From JBGMEA01 sp963674555 (GTDB lineage Bacteria; Bacillota; Clostridia; Eubacteriales; Anaerofustaceae), in contig OY771429.1 in the NCBI GenBank assembly GCA_963674555.1, positions 62,001 to 126,000 of the forward strand: 64,000 nucleotides of DNA, given 5' to 3'. The position numbers and the translations under genes were made by a program. Shown here piece by piece: positions 1 to 8,143 of this stretch; position 1 is the first letter of the stretch; every line of letters starts with the position of its first letter. Under the pieces are notes generated by a model. The model worked only from the letters and a program-made list of their open reading frames with translations. It was not told the DNA's origin and searched no databases.

Positions 1-1
1 A

Positions 2-1003
2 CCGGATTTATCATCACTCACGAAATTAACGGGTATTAATTTGGATAATAATATGATCACTGCTATACCGCAAGGGATCGAAAATTTATCCTCATTGCAA
101 CAAATTTCATTAGTTAATAATCAAATTACACAAATTCCGGAACACATTATGGGTATGAATCAACTTGAAAATTTATTGTTGAGCTTTAATGAAATAGAAA
201 TAATACCCGAAAACATTACGCAGATGGAAAACTTAAAAGTACTGGAGCTTGCTGTCAATCGTATAGATCTAACCGATAGTGCATTAGTAACAGCTGAATT
301 AGCCGAAAAATTAGATACCTTTACATACAAATTACAAAAACCGAATTTCCAATTGGAATTGTATCAAGAAAAAGGGGCTCCTGGAGGAAAGCTTGTATGG
401 AGCGGTGTAGAAGATGTAAGTGATGCGAATGAGGGATATATTACAATAACAAAATTTGTAATTGAACGAAAAGAAGAGACGATCGCCGATGAAACCGATG
501 AGGAATCTGAAGAAGAGACCACTTCTAACACATTGCCTACAATAGCGTTATTTGAAACGATTGCCGAACTTGATTCAGATGTAACGGAATATATCGATGA
601 GACAGCTGATCCTGATACGGATTATACATATAAAGTTACGGCTTATGTAACGGGGATGTATTTGGATACTTATGTGATAGATACTTCGGGCAGTGAAACG
701 GTCAATACGAAGGATATGGTCATCACAAGAATGTCAACGCAAGAGTTGATTCAATACATAGCTGTAGGTGGAGTAGCGGGGATTGTGTTGATCGTTGGTA
801 TTATTCTGCTTGTCCGTAAAAGAAAACCAGGTCAAAAAACAACAAAGAACGGAACTTCAAGTAAAAAATCTCGAAAGAAAAAGAAAAAGATCAAGATAAC
901 AAGAGCGAATCAAAAAAAAGCAGAAGTAACAACAGATACTGAAGTTATCAATAATGTCATCGATCAAATTATAGAGGATGATAACACTGATATTGAAATA
1001 TAG
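2..1003 (+). CDS. Leucine-rich repeat membrane protein, 5' end outside window
   Basis: The reading frame is open to the left edge, so the true start lies outside; 333 residues are visible. The first ~95 residues are leucine-rich repeats of about 23 residues with the LxxLxxLxLxxNxI pattern (for example NLSSLQQISLVNNQI). A beta-rich, fibronectin-III-like stretch with an acidic Glu-rich loop follows. Near the end there is one hydrophobic segment (YIAVGGVAGIVLIVGIILLV), then a strongly basic Lys/Arg tail and a short acidic terminus. This fits a type I surface protein: repeats outside, basic tail in the cytoplasm. A signal peptide should lie upstream but cannot be seen. The partner or ligand is unknown. 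A TTG at 41 could be mistaken for a start, but the repeat pattern continues upstream of it. The HAD gene follows after 26 bases. Confidence 0.8.
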   Translation, partial: PDLSSLTKLTGINLDNNMITAIPQGIENLSSLQQISLVNNQITQIPEHIMGMNQLENLLLSFNEIEIIPENITQMENLKVLELAVNRIDLTDSALVTAELAEKLDTFTYKLQKPNFQLELYQEKGAPGGKLVWSGVEDVSDANEGYITITKFVIERKEETIADETDEESEEETTSNTLPTIALFETIAELDSDVTEYIDETADPDTDYTYKVTAYVTGMYLDTYVIDTSGSETVNTKDMVITRMSTQELIQYIAVGGVAGIVLIVGIILLVRKRKPGQKTTKNGTSSKKSRKKKKKIKITRANQKKAEVTTDTEVINNVIDQIIEDDNTDIEI

Positions 1004-1029
1004 AATGTGAATAATAATTAAGGAATGAT

Positions 1030-1689
1030 ATGGCGAGTAAAGCAAGATATGATATTGTGATCTTCGATTTTGACGGAACGATTGCAGATACAAAAGAAGG
1101 TATCATGAACGGAGCGAGATATGCATTAAGCGAATGTGGTGTATCTGAATCCGACTACGGTGATCTGAAGCGTTTTGTCGGACCAACTCTTTGGTATTCT
1201 TTCGAAACGTTCTATGCTTTTGACAGCACCATGCAAGAAAAAGCAGTTCAGTGCTATAGAGATTATTATAAAGATCGTGGTATCCATGAAGTTAGCTTAT
1301 ACGAGGGAATCGTGGATCTGCTGATTAAATTGAATCAACAGGACATCTCAGTAGGGATAGCAAGCGCAAAACACCAAAAAAGTGTTGAAACTGCTCTTGA
1401 CAACTTGGGTATAGCGAGTTATTTTGCGTCAGTATCCGGAAGTTTTATGAATGGCGACAGATCAGATAAGGCTGAACTGATTTCAAGCGTCTTGGATGAT
1501 TTGCAATCAAGTGAGATGAATAGGGTGGTATTTATTGGCGATAGTCGTACAGATGCCATCGGCGCCCAAGAGTGTGGCGTTGACTTTATAGCTGCTCTCT
1601 ATGATAGAGAAGAGACGGAATTTGACGGATTGATACTTGATAAAAAGGTTTATGACATAGAGGATTTGGACAAATACTTATTTGAATAG
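1030..1689 (+). CDS. HAD-superfamily phosphatase, phosphoglycolate phosphatase-like
   Basis: 219 residues, normal for the Gph/PGP branch of the haloacid dehalogenase superfamily. Motif I is FDFDGT, with nucleophile Asp13 and acid/base Asp15. Motif II is around IASAKHQKS. The Mg-binding motif IV is GDSRTDAIGA. The residues between motifs I and II look like a helical cap domain, as in C1-cap enzymes. Such enzymes hydrolyse small phosphate esters (phosphoglycolate, sugar phosphates, nucleotides) in the cytosol; the substrate cannot be told from sequence. It lies 9 bases before the patatin gene and is probably cotranscribed with it. Confidence 0.8.
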   Translation: MASKARYDIVIFDFDGTIADTKEGIMNGARYALSECGVSESDYGDLKRFVGPTLWYSFETFYAFDSTMQEKAVQCYRDYYKDRGIHEVSLYEGIVDLLIKLNQQDISVGIASAKHQKSVETALDNLGIASYFASVSGSFMNGDRSDKAELISSVLDDLQSSEMNRVVFIGDSRTDAIGAQECGVDFIAALYDREETEFDGLILDKKVYDIEDLDKYLFE

Positions 1690-1698
1690 GGTGATGAT

Positions 1699-2976
1699 AT
1701 GAATGAAAATATGAAAGATAACACCTATGCATTGGTATTTAGCGGTGGCGGTGCGCGTGGAGCCTATGAAATGGGCGTTTGGAGAGCATTGGACGAATTG
1801 AAAATCGACGTACAAGCAGTGTCAGGGACATCGATAGGATCTATCAACGGCGCGTTATTTGCGCAAGGCGATTTCGGCAAAGCCTTATCAGCATGGAATG
1901 ACCTTACGCCGGACATGATATTTGATTCGGACTTGACCGGTATCAAAAAATATCGCAGTATCGACAAAATGAGAGAACTACTTACTGAATACATAGATGA
2001 AGAAGCAGTGCGTAACAGTAAGATCAATTTTGTTTTGGTGACATTCAATCTTTCGGATTTGCAAGATGAAACCTTATTCATAGAAGATATACCAAATGGC
2101 AAATTGATCGATTACTTGCTTGCCAGTGCTAATTATCCTGTATTTGAACGACAAAAAATAGATGGCAAATACTACATCGATGGTGGTCTGTACAATAACT
2201 TACCTGCGAAACCTTTGGCTGAAAAAGGCTATAAACATTTGCTTTTGGTAGATGTAAGAGATCCTTTGGCTAAAACGTATCGCAAATTTGATACTAAAGG
2301 TTATGATATAACGATCATCAAACCTAAGCATGCATTGCCGAATGTTTTGCATTTTGATCAAGATGTGATTCGTGAGAACTTAATATTCGGTTATTATGAC
2401 ACCTTACAAATTTTCGGGAAATATTTAAGCTCATATTATTATATTGTGGATTCTGAAAATGATGTTGTGGAGTATAATTTTACTAGCGAAGATATCGTTG
2501 AACTGAACAATGACGATATATTCAAAGAGTTATTCATGAACGATAAAGCTATGGAAAATATTTTGACATATGTGAATGAATTCAGAGAAACATCTGCAGG
2601 TATCTCATTCAAGAGTAAAGATTTTTTTGTTTCATGTATTGAAATTTGTGCGGATATTTTAGGGATTGAAAGATCAAAAGAATATACATTAAAAGAGATG
2701 TATGATATCTTACTGCATGAGTTTATAGATATAAAAGAAAAAGGCATGTATTTAGAAGAAAGTATCAAAGAGAGACTTGAGGAGAAAATAAAGAACAAAG
2801 AATTATCATTTGCGCAGGATGATAAGAAAATATTGTTTGCAACAATGTTGGCATACTCGGATAAAATAGCCTATTTTTATGAATTATTTATTCGCATCGC
2901 CCCCAAGATTTCAATCAGTTATCTTACTGCCAGTGTAATGTTAAATCGTTATGAAAAGACAGAAACAGCCCATTAA
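1699..2976 (+). CDS. Patatin-like phospholipase family protein
   Basis: 425 residues. The N-terminal ~200 residues are a patatin domain: oxyanion glycine loop SGGGARG (15-21), nucleophile Ser45 in GTSIG, and catalytic Asp161 in DGG. Together these give the Ser-Asp dyad of patatin lipid acyl hydrolases. No signal peptide is visible, so the enzyme is probably cytoplasmic or peripheral at the inner membrane face. The C-terminal half (about 260-425) is helical and charged and I do not recognise a domain there. Bacterial homologues release fatty acids from membrane lipids, but the actual substrate is unknown. The start follows GGTGATGAT. The convergent acpS ends 8 bases downstream. Confidence 0.82.
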   Translation: MNENMKDNTYALVFSGGGARGAYEMGVWRALDELKIDVQAVSGTSIGSINGALFAQGDFGKALSAWNDLTPDMIFDSDLTGIKKYRSIDKMRELLTEYIDEEAVRNSKINFVLVTFNLSDLQDETLFIEDIPNGKLIDYLLASANYPVFERQKIDGKYYIDGGLYNNLPAKPLAEKGYKHLLLVDVRDPLAKTYRKFDTKGYDITIIKPKHALPNVLHFDQDVIRENLIFGYYDTLQIFGKYLSSYYYIVDSENDVVEYNFTSEDIVELNNDDIFKELFMNDKAMENILTYVNEFRETSAGISFKSKDFFVSCIEICADILGIERSKEYTLKEMYDILLHEFIDIKEKGMYLEESIKERLEEKIKNKELSFAQDDKKILFATMLAYSDKIAYFYELFIRIAPKISISYLTASVMLNRYEKTETAH

Positions 2977-2984
2977 TATATATA

Positions 2985-3383
2985 TTAATAAGCTGCAGAT
3001 ATGCATGTGACATAATCTTTTTCGTGCGTGATCGACAATTGTATGCCCATTATCGATTTTGCTTGAGCTACTGCACTGGCTTTTTGCGATAATGATACGA
3101 TCGGCTTTCCCATTGGGTCATTTTTTATTTGTATGTCTTTAAAACCGATCCCTGTAAAACCTGTACCGATACTTTTGGCGATTGATTCTTTGGCGCAAAA
3201 TATCTTCGCAAGAAACAAGGCTTGATCATTTGAATTCATATACTCGCTCAGTTCATCATCTGTAAGGATCTTGTTTGACAGATGATTTTGTTTATCAAGA
3301 CTCATTTTTCTGTATCTACGTATATCAGTCATATCGATCCCGATCCCTTTGATGAGGCTTTCTTGATTGTAATCAATGAACAT
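2985..3383 (-). CDS. acpS: Holo-[acyl-carrier-protein] synthase
   Basis: AcpS moves the 4'-phosphopantetheine arm from CoA to the conserved Ser of acyl carrier protein; acpP lies at 14.5 kb in this window. At 132 residues it has normal family length. The family signature IGIDMTDI carries Mg ligand Asp17, and FCAKESIAKSIGTG carries Glu66 and the CoA-binding lysines. An in-frame ATG lies 42 bases further upstream, but that segment overlaps the rpsT terminator. I chose the ATG at 3383 because a CGGAGGAG ribosome site sits just before it. It is downstream of rpsT on the same strand and separated from it by a terminator, so expression is by read-through or an unseen promoter. Confidence 0.92.
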   Translation of the reverse strand: MFIDYNQESLIKGIGIDMTDIRRYRKMSLDKQNHLSNKILTDDELSEYMNSNDQALFLAKIFCAKESIAKSIGTGFTGIGFKDIQIKNDPMGKPIVSLSQKASAVAQAKSIMGIQLSITHEKDYVTCISAAY

Positions 3384-3401
3384 TGTACTCCTCCGTAACG
3401 C

Positions 3402-3429
3402 AAAAAAACCCTGCGCATTCAGCAAGGTT
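3402..3429 (-). terminator. Rho-independent terminator after rpsT
   Basis: On the minus strand an 8-bp stem AACCTTGC / GCAGGGTT (one G-T pair) with a 7-base loop is followed by seven T. It lies between rpsT and acpS. Confidence 0.75.
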
Positions 3430-3454
3430 CTTTATTATGAACAAACTTGTTTAC

Positions 3455-3718
3455 CTATGAAAGCGCATTTACTTTTTTAGCAAATTGGCTTTTTTTGCGA
3501 TTAGCTGCGTTTTTATGGATAACGCCTTTTGTGGCAGCCATGTCAAACTTCTTGCTGGCTTGTTTGCATGCTTGAGCAGCTTTTTCCGCATCACCTTCGG
3601 CAACGATTGCCAGGAACTCTTTTTCTGTCGTCTTAAGATTCGTTTTTACTTTCTTATTAGAGACCCTGCTTTTTTCGTTTGTTAGGATTCTTTTTTTAGC
3701 TGATTTGATATTTGCCAA
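3455..3718 (-). CDS. rpsT: 30S ribosomal protein S20
   Basis: S20 binds the 5' domain of 16S rRNA early in 30S assembly. The protein is 87 residues and basic, with the N-terminal signature ANIKSAKKRI and Lys/Ala-rich helices (NRKKSQFAKKVNAL at the end). The conserved N-terminus shows that translation begins at the TTG at 3718, with GGAGGT seven bases upstream. The upstream in-frame ATG overlaps that ribosome site and is not the start. It has its own promoter and terminator. Confidence 0.95.
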   Translation of the reverse strand: MANIKSAKKRILTNEKSRVSNKKVKTNLKTTEKEFLAIVAEGDAEKAAQACKQASKKFDMAATKGVIHKNAANRKKSQFAKKVNALS

Positions 3719-3752
3719 GTGATTTACCTCCATACGGATTTTTAGCTATTAT

Positions 3753-3781
3753 ATTGTATCACTATATGCTCAATATTGCAA
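3753..3781 (-). promoter_or_regulatory. Sigma-A-type promoter for rpsT
   Basis: Reading the minus strand, TTGCAA (3781-3776), a 17-base spacer and TACAAT (3758-3753) stand about 35 bases before the rpsT start codon. Confidence 0.6.
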
Positions 3782-3908
3782 GAGGGAAAAAAGATAAATA
3801 AAAACTAGATATTTAAAGAAATTTCGTTCTATCAGACATTTAATGATACCATCCAATCCGATTAATATCCAGCTGATCCGTTAGGAGAAGGTTCATTGAT
3901 GATTCCAA

Positions 3909-3937
3909 ATATCTTGGTGATATAGTTTCCAAGATAT
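3909..3937. repeat. Perfect 9-bp inverted repeat upstream of the tRNA cluster
   Basis: ATATCTTGG and CCAAGATAT flank an 11-base loop. There is no T-run on either side, so it is not a standard terminator. It lies 36 bases before the -35 box of the tRNA promoter. The rest of the 3734-4023 gap holds the two promoters and no gene I can support. Confidence 0.5.
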
Positions 3938-3972
3938 CAGGCAAAATCGGCTGAATAATTAAGGAAAAAACG

Positions 3973-4001
3973 TTGACAAATTTGTATGCATAAGTTATAC
4001 T
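3973..4001 (+). promoter_or_regulatory. Promoter of the tRNA cluster
   Basis: A consensus -35 TTGACA (3973-3978), a 17-base spacer and TATACT (3996-4001) lie about 22 bases before the first tRNA, as expected for a strong stable-RNA promoter. Confidence 0.8.
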
Positions 4002-4023
4002 AAATATCGCACTTTATGAGTAT

Positions 4024-4097
4024 GCGGGTGTAGCTCAGTGGTAGAGCCCTAGCCTTCCAAGCTAGTCGCGAGGGTCCGATTCCCTTCACCCGCTCCA
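4024..4097 (+). tRNA. tRNA-Gly, anticodon TCC
   Basis: Full cloverleaf with acceptor GCGGGTG / CACCCGC, anticodon stem CTAGC / GCTAG around loop CTTCCAA (anticodon TCC), and encoded CCA. First of five tRNAs. Confidence 0.95.
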
Positions 4098-4106
4098 TTT
4101 CTTTTT

Positions 4107-4183
4107 GCGTCAGTAGCTCAGCTGGATAGAGCAACGGCCTTCTAAGCCGTAGGTCATGGGTTCGAATCCCCTCTGGCGCACCA
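4107..4183 (+). tRNA. tRNA-Arg, anticodon TCT
   Basis: Acceptor GCGTCAG / CTGGCGC (one G-T pair), anticodon loop CTTCTAA (anticodon TCT, reads AGA/AGG), T-loop GGTTCGAATCC and encoded CCA. Confidence 0.95.
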
Positions 4184-4215
4184 TATATGTATAATTTTTG
4201 ACCATCATATAGTAT

Positions 4216-4293
4216 GGTGGGGGTAGCTTAGCTGGTTAAAGCGTCGGATTGTGGTTCCGAAGATCGTGGGTTCGAATCCCATTCTCCACCCCA
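4216..4293 (+). tRNA. tRNA-His, anticodon GTG
   Basis: Anticodon stem TCGGA / TCCGA around loop TTGTGGT gives anticodon GTG. The extra G at -1 faces discriminator C73, the identity element of histidine tRNAs. CCA is encoded. Confidence 0.95.
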
Positions 4294-4301
4294 TAAACCT
4301 T

Positions 4302-4375
4302 AGGGGTATCGCCAAGCGGTAAGGCAACGGACTCTGACTCCGTTATCGTAGGTTCAAATCCTGCTACCCCTGCCA
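4302..4375 (+). tRNA. tRNA-Gln, anticodon CTG
   Basis: Acceptor AGGGGTA / TACCCCT, the ATCGCCAAGCGGTAAGGC D-arm typical of glutamine tRNAs, and anticodon loop CTCTGAC (anticodon CTG). CCA is encoded. Confidence 0.93.
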
Positions 4376-4398
4376 TTGAAAATAAAATAAATATATAT

Positions 4399-4474
4399 AG
4401 GGGTATAGCCAAGTCGGTAAGGCAACGGATTTTGATTCCGTCATGCGTAGGTTCAAGTCCTGCTACCCCTGCCA
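4399..4474 (+). tRNA. tRNA-Gln, anticodon TTG
   Basis: Same acceptor and T-arm as the preceding Gln tRNA, with anticodon loop TTTTGAT (anticodon TTG) and encoded CCA. The pair looks like a local duplication that now covers both glutamine codons. Confidence 0.93.
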
Positions 4475-4484
4475 TACAAATATC

Positions 4485-4508
4485 CAGCTTGTTCCGCAAG
4501 CTTTTTTT
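4485..4508 (+). terminator. Terminator of the tRNA cluster
   Basis: Stem AGCTTG / CAAGCT with loop TTCCG is followed by a run of seven T. Confidence 0.85.
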
Positions 4509-4547
4509 ATTGGGGATTTATTATTGGTACTAATCCAATCCTGCTTA

Positions 4548-4556
4548 TGATATAAT
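4548..4556 (+). promoter_or_regulatory. Extended -10 promoter for rsfS
   Basis: TGATATAAT is an extended -10 element 63 bases before the rsfS start. No good -35 is seen at the usual spacing. Confidence 0.5.
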
Positions 4557-4619
4557 ACAAATATACTTAAATCACAAAGTAATCGAAAAAAATCGATTCA
4601 ACTTAGGAGGCATATTTAT

Positions 4620-4970
4620 ATGCAAGATCAGCGCAAAACAGAACTTTTTAAAACTTGGCTTGAGGAAAAGAATATTTCAGATATTGAGATCATCGATATA
4701 AGTGAGATTGCTATAGATATGGATGCATTTGTGATAGGGACTTCTTCAAATATAAGACAAGCAAAAGCAGCTGTTGATTACATAGAAGAAAAAGCCGAAG
4801 AACATGGTTTTAAGTTACTTGGTCGCGAGGGAAAAGAAGCCGGCAAATGGATACTTTTGGATTTTGTTGATGTTATCGTGCATATTTTTCAGCAGGATGA
4901 GCGAGAATTATATAATTTAGAAAAATTATGGGCTGACGGACGCTTCTTAACCAGAGGGAGCAATGAATGA
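4620..4970 (+). CDS. rsfS: Ribosome silencing factor RsfS
   Basis: RsfS binds ribosomal protein L14 on the 50S subunit and blocks subunit joining in starvation. The 116 residues match the family in length and in its conserved blocks: FVIGTSSNIRQAKA (about 38-51), EGKEAGKWILLDFVDVIVHIF, and the closing YNLEKLW. A strong TTAGGAGG precedes the ATG. In many Firmicutes rsfS follows nadD and yqeK; neither is seen here. The last codons overlap the MATE gene by 8 bases, so the two are translationally coupled. Confidence 0.93.
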   Translation: MQDQRKTELFKTWLEEKNISDIEIIDISEIAIDMDAFVIGTSSNIRQAKAAVDYIEEKAEEHGFKLLGREGKEAGKWILLDFVDVIVHIFQQDERELYNLEKLWADGRFLTRGSNE

Positions 4971-6333
4971 TCCGAATGATTTAAGAAAGATGCCTCTGGG
5001 CAAACTCTTTCGACATTATTTGATCGCTTCTGTCATCAGTATGCTGATCGCATCGATCCACCGTGTTGTCGATACGGTATTTATCGGACGCGGAGTGGGG
5101 AGCGTGGGTATAAGCGCAATGAATGCGATCATACCTCTTCTAGCTTCTGTATGGGCACTGATGATTTTGATCACTATGGGCGGTAGTACCGCGTATAGTA
5201 TCAGCATGGGGAAGGGGAATAAAGACGAAGCCAAAAATATATTTTACACATCAAATTTCTTAATGGGATTTTTGGTATTATTTTTTATTATTTTCGGACT
5301 CGGTTTGATCGAACCCATTTGTCTTTTTTTAGGTTGTGACTATTCAACATTGCCCTACGCCACGGGTTATTTAAAAATACAGTTGTATTTCTTACCCGCA
5401 CTTGCGCTCAGTGGGATGATCAGTGCATTTATTAAAAACGACGGTAATCCACGATTGGTGATGTACGGAATAATTTGTTCTTCCGTTTCAAATATTATTT
5501 TGAACTATGTATTTATTTTTATGTTCAACTGGGGCATCGAAGGCGCATCTCTTGCGACGGGACTTGCGGAACTGATCGGTGTATTGGTTTTATCGACTCA
5601 CTTTGTTAAGAAAAAAGCCAATCTTGATTTAAAATTCACGCACATTAAATTTAAATGGTCAAATGTAGCTTCGATCGTTAAAGTCGGGCTGCCGCCTTTT
5701 TTTGCCGAAATATCTTTTTCGGTAGCCCTTTTCTTTATGAACAGAGTAGTGGGTGGATTGGTAGGACAAACAGGTATCGCTTCCGTAGGCATTATGTTTG
5801 CGGTTATCGATATGATCTATATCATGATATACGGTGTTGCGAGTAGTATGCAGCCTATCGTGAGTTTCAATTTCGGAGCCGATGAACACAAGCGTGTATG
5901 GGATACTTTAATACTCGCAATTAAAATTTCTTTTGTCATTAGCTTAGTATTAACGATAATCGGATTTATAAACGCTGAATCCATTGTTAGGATCATTAAT
6001 AATCAAGATCTGCTTTTAATTGCAATGGCGACCAAATTATTACGATATAATTTTTTAACAATGCCTATTACCGCAATTTCAACCAGTACACAAATCTTCT
6101 ATCAATCGATCGGCAAAGCTAAGATCGCTACGATATTGACCGTAATGCGAAATGCCGGATTTGTGATCTTTGTTTTATATATCATGAAAGCATTTTTCGG
6201 TATCGAAGGTGTTTGGATGACATACCCGATAGCGGATATCTTCTCAGTCATAGTTTACGGTATCTGTTTAAAATCGCTTCACCGAAGATATCGTCATTTG
6301 ATAAATCATCAATTATCTTTTATTAAGGAGTAA
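4963..6333 (+). CDS. MATE family multidrug/cation antiporter
   Basis: 456 residues with about twelve hydrophobic segments in two similar halves, the normal length and topology for MATE exporters, which push organic cations out of the cell using Na+ or H+ gradients. Family features include the N-terminal VDTVFIGRGVGSVGISAMN block and the equivalent QPIVSFNFGA region in the second half. It resembles the MepA-like branch. Translation is coupled to rsfS by an 8-base overlap, and gltX follows after 4 bases, so the three genes form one operon. The substrate cannot be predicted. Confidence 0.88.
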   Translation: MNDPNDLRKMPLGKLFRHYLIASVISMLIASIHRVVDTVFIGRGVGSVGISAMNAIIPLLASVWALMILITMGGSTAYSISMGKGNKDEAKNIFYTSNFLMGFLVLFFIIFGLGLIEPICLFLGCDYSTLPYATGYLKIQLYFLPALALSGMISAFIKNDGNPRLVMYGIICSSVSNIILNYVFIFMFNWGIEGASLATGLAELIGVLVLSTHFVKKKANLDLKFTHIKFKWSNVASIVKVGLPPFFAEISFSVALFFMNRVVGGLVGQTGIASVGIMFAVIDMIYIMIYGVASSMQPIVSFNFGADEHKRVWDTLILAIKISFVISLVLTIIGFINAESIVRIINNQDLLLIAMATKLLRYNFLTMPITAISTSTQIFYQSIGKAKIATILTVMRNAGFVIFVLYIMKAFFGIEGVWMTYPIADIFSVIVYGICLKSLHRRYRHLINHQLSFIKE

Positions 6334-6337
6334 GTAA

Positions 6338-7798
6338 GTGGAAGTAAGAACAAGGTTTGCCCCGAGCCCTACAGGATATTTGCATATTGGGAGTTTGCGT
6401 ACTGCATTGTATTGTTATTTGTGGGCAAAAAATCAGAGCGGAAGTTATATTATCAGGATCGAGGATACAGACCAAAAAAGATATGTTGAAGGTTCGGTTG
6501 AAAATCTGATCACCTCTCTTGAGACTTGCCACATCATCCATGATGAAGGACCTGTTATTGAAGACGGAACGATACAAGAAATCGGTGAGTACGGACCGTA
6601 CTTTCAATCTGAAAGATTGGATATTTATAAAAAATATATTGAAATCCTTCTGGAAAAAGGACTTGCTTATTATTGTTTTTGTACAAAAGAGCGACTAGAT
6701 GAACTGAGAGAAGAGCAGAAAGAACAAGGTCTAACACCTAAATATGATTCAAAATGCGCTAATTTAAGTAAAGAAGAAGTCGAGGATTATTTAGCAAATA
6801 ATGTTCCGTATGTCATCAGAATGAAGTTACCTGAAAATACCGAGGTCGAGTTCGATGATCTTGTATATGGGCATATCTCTATCAATACGGATGATATTGA
6901 TGAACAAGTATTGATAAAAGCAGACGGTTTTCCGACTTATCATTTTGCAGTGGTCGTTGACGACCATGAGATGGAGATATCTCATGTGATAAGAGGTGAA
7001 GAGTGGCTCGTTTCGACACCGAAGCATTTGTTGTTGTATAAAGCATTCGGATGGGAACCGCCACAATTTGCTCACCTGCCCACGGTACTTAATAAAAACA
7101 AAAAGAAATTAAGCAAAAGAGATGGGTCTGCGGCAGTAGAAGATTTCTTGAAACTTGGATATTTGCCTGAGGCTTTGATCAATTATATTACTTTGCTTGG
7201 ATGGTCTGATCCTGAGAACAGAGATATATTTGCTTTGAATGAAATCATACCACAATTCAGTCTCGATAGGATCAATAAAAGCGGAGCCGTATTTGATATA
7301 GATAAATTAAATTGGGTCAACAGTCAATATATTAAAGATCTGGATGATCTCGAATTGGCTTACGCTATAAAGCCTTATTTGGTTGAAACCGACATTTTGA
7401 CGGATGCTGACAATCAAAAGATCCTCTATATCGCGGAATGTGTCAAAGATCGTATTTCATATTTGCAACAGGTCGTCGATGAAAGTCTTATGATCTTAGC
7501 AGATTATGAACTGATAGATTCCGATGATGTAAATCAAGCACTGGCTTTTGATACAAATGAGGCATTATACGAGTATTTGATCGAGCAAATCAGCCTGTTA
7601 GATGATTTAACCCCCGAAGATCTGACTACTATATTTAAAACTTTACAAAAAGAAAAAGGCATCAAAGGTAAAAATTTATATATGGGCATTCGTATCGCAG
7701 TTACCGGTGATGTACATGGTCCGGATATCAAGCTTGTTATGTGTATATTGGGAAAAGATGTCGTGCTTGATCGGCTTGCAAATGCACTGAAAAGGTAG
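6338..7798 (+). CDS. gltX: Glutamyl-tRNA synthetase
   Basis: A class I aminoacyl-tRNA synthetase that charges tRNA-Glu; in organisms using the GatCAB route it also mischarges tRNA-Gln. The 486 residues open with RFAPSPTGYLHIGSLRTAL, where the HIGH-type motif is HIGS (16-19). The KMSKS-type motif is KLSKR (257-261). A possible zinc-knuckle region lies around YCFCTKE with a later Cys. The C-terminal third is the helical anticodon-binding domain. The start is GTG at 6338, after AAGGAGTAAGTA. It is the last gene of the rsfS operon. Two glutamine tRNAs lie 2 kb upstream; no glutaminyl-tRNA synthetase is in the window. Confidence 0.95.
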   Translation: MEVRTRFAPSPTGYLHIGSLRTALYCYLWAKNQSGSYIIRIEDTDQKRYVEGSVENLITSLETCHIIHDEGPVIEDGTIQEIGEYGPYFQSERLDIYKKYIEILLEKGLAYYCFCTKERLDELREEQKEQGLTPKYDSKCANLSKEEVEDYLANNVPYVIRMKLPENTEVEFDDLVYGHISINTDDIDEQVLIKADGFPTYHFAVVVDDHEMEISHVIRGEEWLVSTPKHLLLYKAFGWEPPQFAHLPTVLNKNKKKLSKRDGSAAVEDFLKLGYLPEALINYITLLGWSDPENRDIFALNEIIPQFSLDRINKSGAVFDIDKLNWVNSQYIKDLDDLELAYAIKPYLVETDILTDADNQKILYIAECVKDRISYLQQVVDESLMILADYELIDSDDVNQALAFDTNEALYEYLIEQISLLDDLTPEDLTTIFKTLQKEKGIKGKNLYMGIRIAVTGDVHGPDIKLVMCILGKDVVLDRLANALKR

Positions 7799-7824
7799 GA
7801 GTAGTTTATCGTATACTAACCGAT

Positions 7825-7843
7825 GCATTTCCGCAAATGCTTT
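7825..7843 (+). terminator. Weak terminator after gltX
   Basis: A perfect 6-bp stem GCATTT / AAATGC with loop CCGC is followed by only TTT, so termination is probably partial. Confidence 0.4.
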
Positions 7844-7850
7844 AAATATC

Positions 7851-7879
7851 TTGACAATAAAAATATGTTATGTTAGAGT
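7851..7879 (+). promoter_or_regulatory. Probable promoter of the cobalamin operon
   Basis: A perfect TTGACA (7851-7856) stands just upstream of the riboswitch. The -10 is poor: TTAGAG at 17-base spacing or TATGTT at 13. Confidence 0.4.
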
Positions 7880-7889
7880 CAAATGAATA

Positions 7890-8060
7890 GCATAATTGAA
7901 TGCAAGTGCTGTATAGAGCACAATAGGGAAGACGGGTGAAAATCCCGCACAGGACCGCTGCTGTAAGTGCTGAGTGTGATTCCATAAAGCCACTGAAAAT
8001 ACCGGGAAGGCGAAATCATGCGGTGAAGCATAAGTCAGAAGACCTGCTTGTATTTGTTTA
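7890..8060 (+). promoter_or_regulatory. Cobalamin (B12) riboswitch aptamer
   Basis: The leader carries conserved cobalamin-aptamer blocks in order: AATAGGGAAGACGGGTGAAA, ATCCCGCACAGGACCGCTGC, GCCACTGAAAATACCGGGAAGG and the B12 box AAGTCAGAAGACCTGC. Family aptamers bind adenosylcobalamin or related forms and switch off downstream genes, here the cobalamin synthesis operon. The edges are approximate. The whole 7799-8226 gap is this regulatory leader and holds no gene. Confidence 0.93.
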
Positions 8061-8143
8061 ACCATTACTCTTCGAGTCAATAGAGTGTGTTGATCGTTAT
8101 ATCTATCAAATAACATTGGAACCTTAGTTATAGCACAATTAAC

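Noticed and set aside
1764..2102. Minus-strand open frame inside the patatin gene
   Set aside because: Shadow of a well-supported gene, with no start signal and low-complexity Ser/Ile-rich product. The same holds for the other antisense frames in fab, nifJ and transporter genes.
3734..4023. A hidden small gene in the gap before the tRNAs
   Set aside because: Only promoters and an inverted repeat are seen; no frame with a ribosome site.
4236..4499. Minus-strand open frame with repeated AGVAGFEPT-like peptides
   Set aside because: It is the antisense of the His and Gln tRNA genes, a known source of false proteins of this kind.
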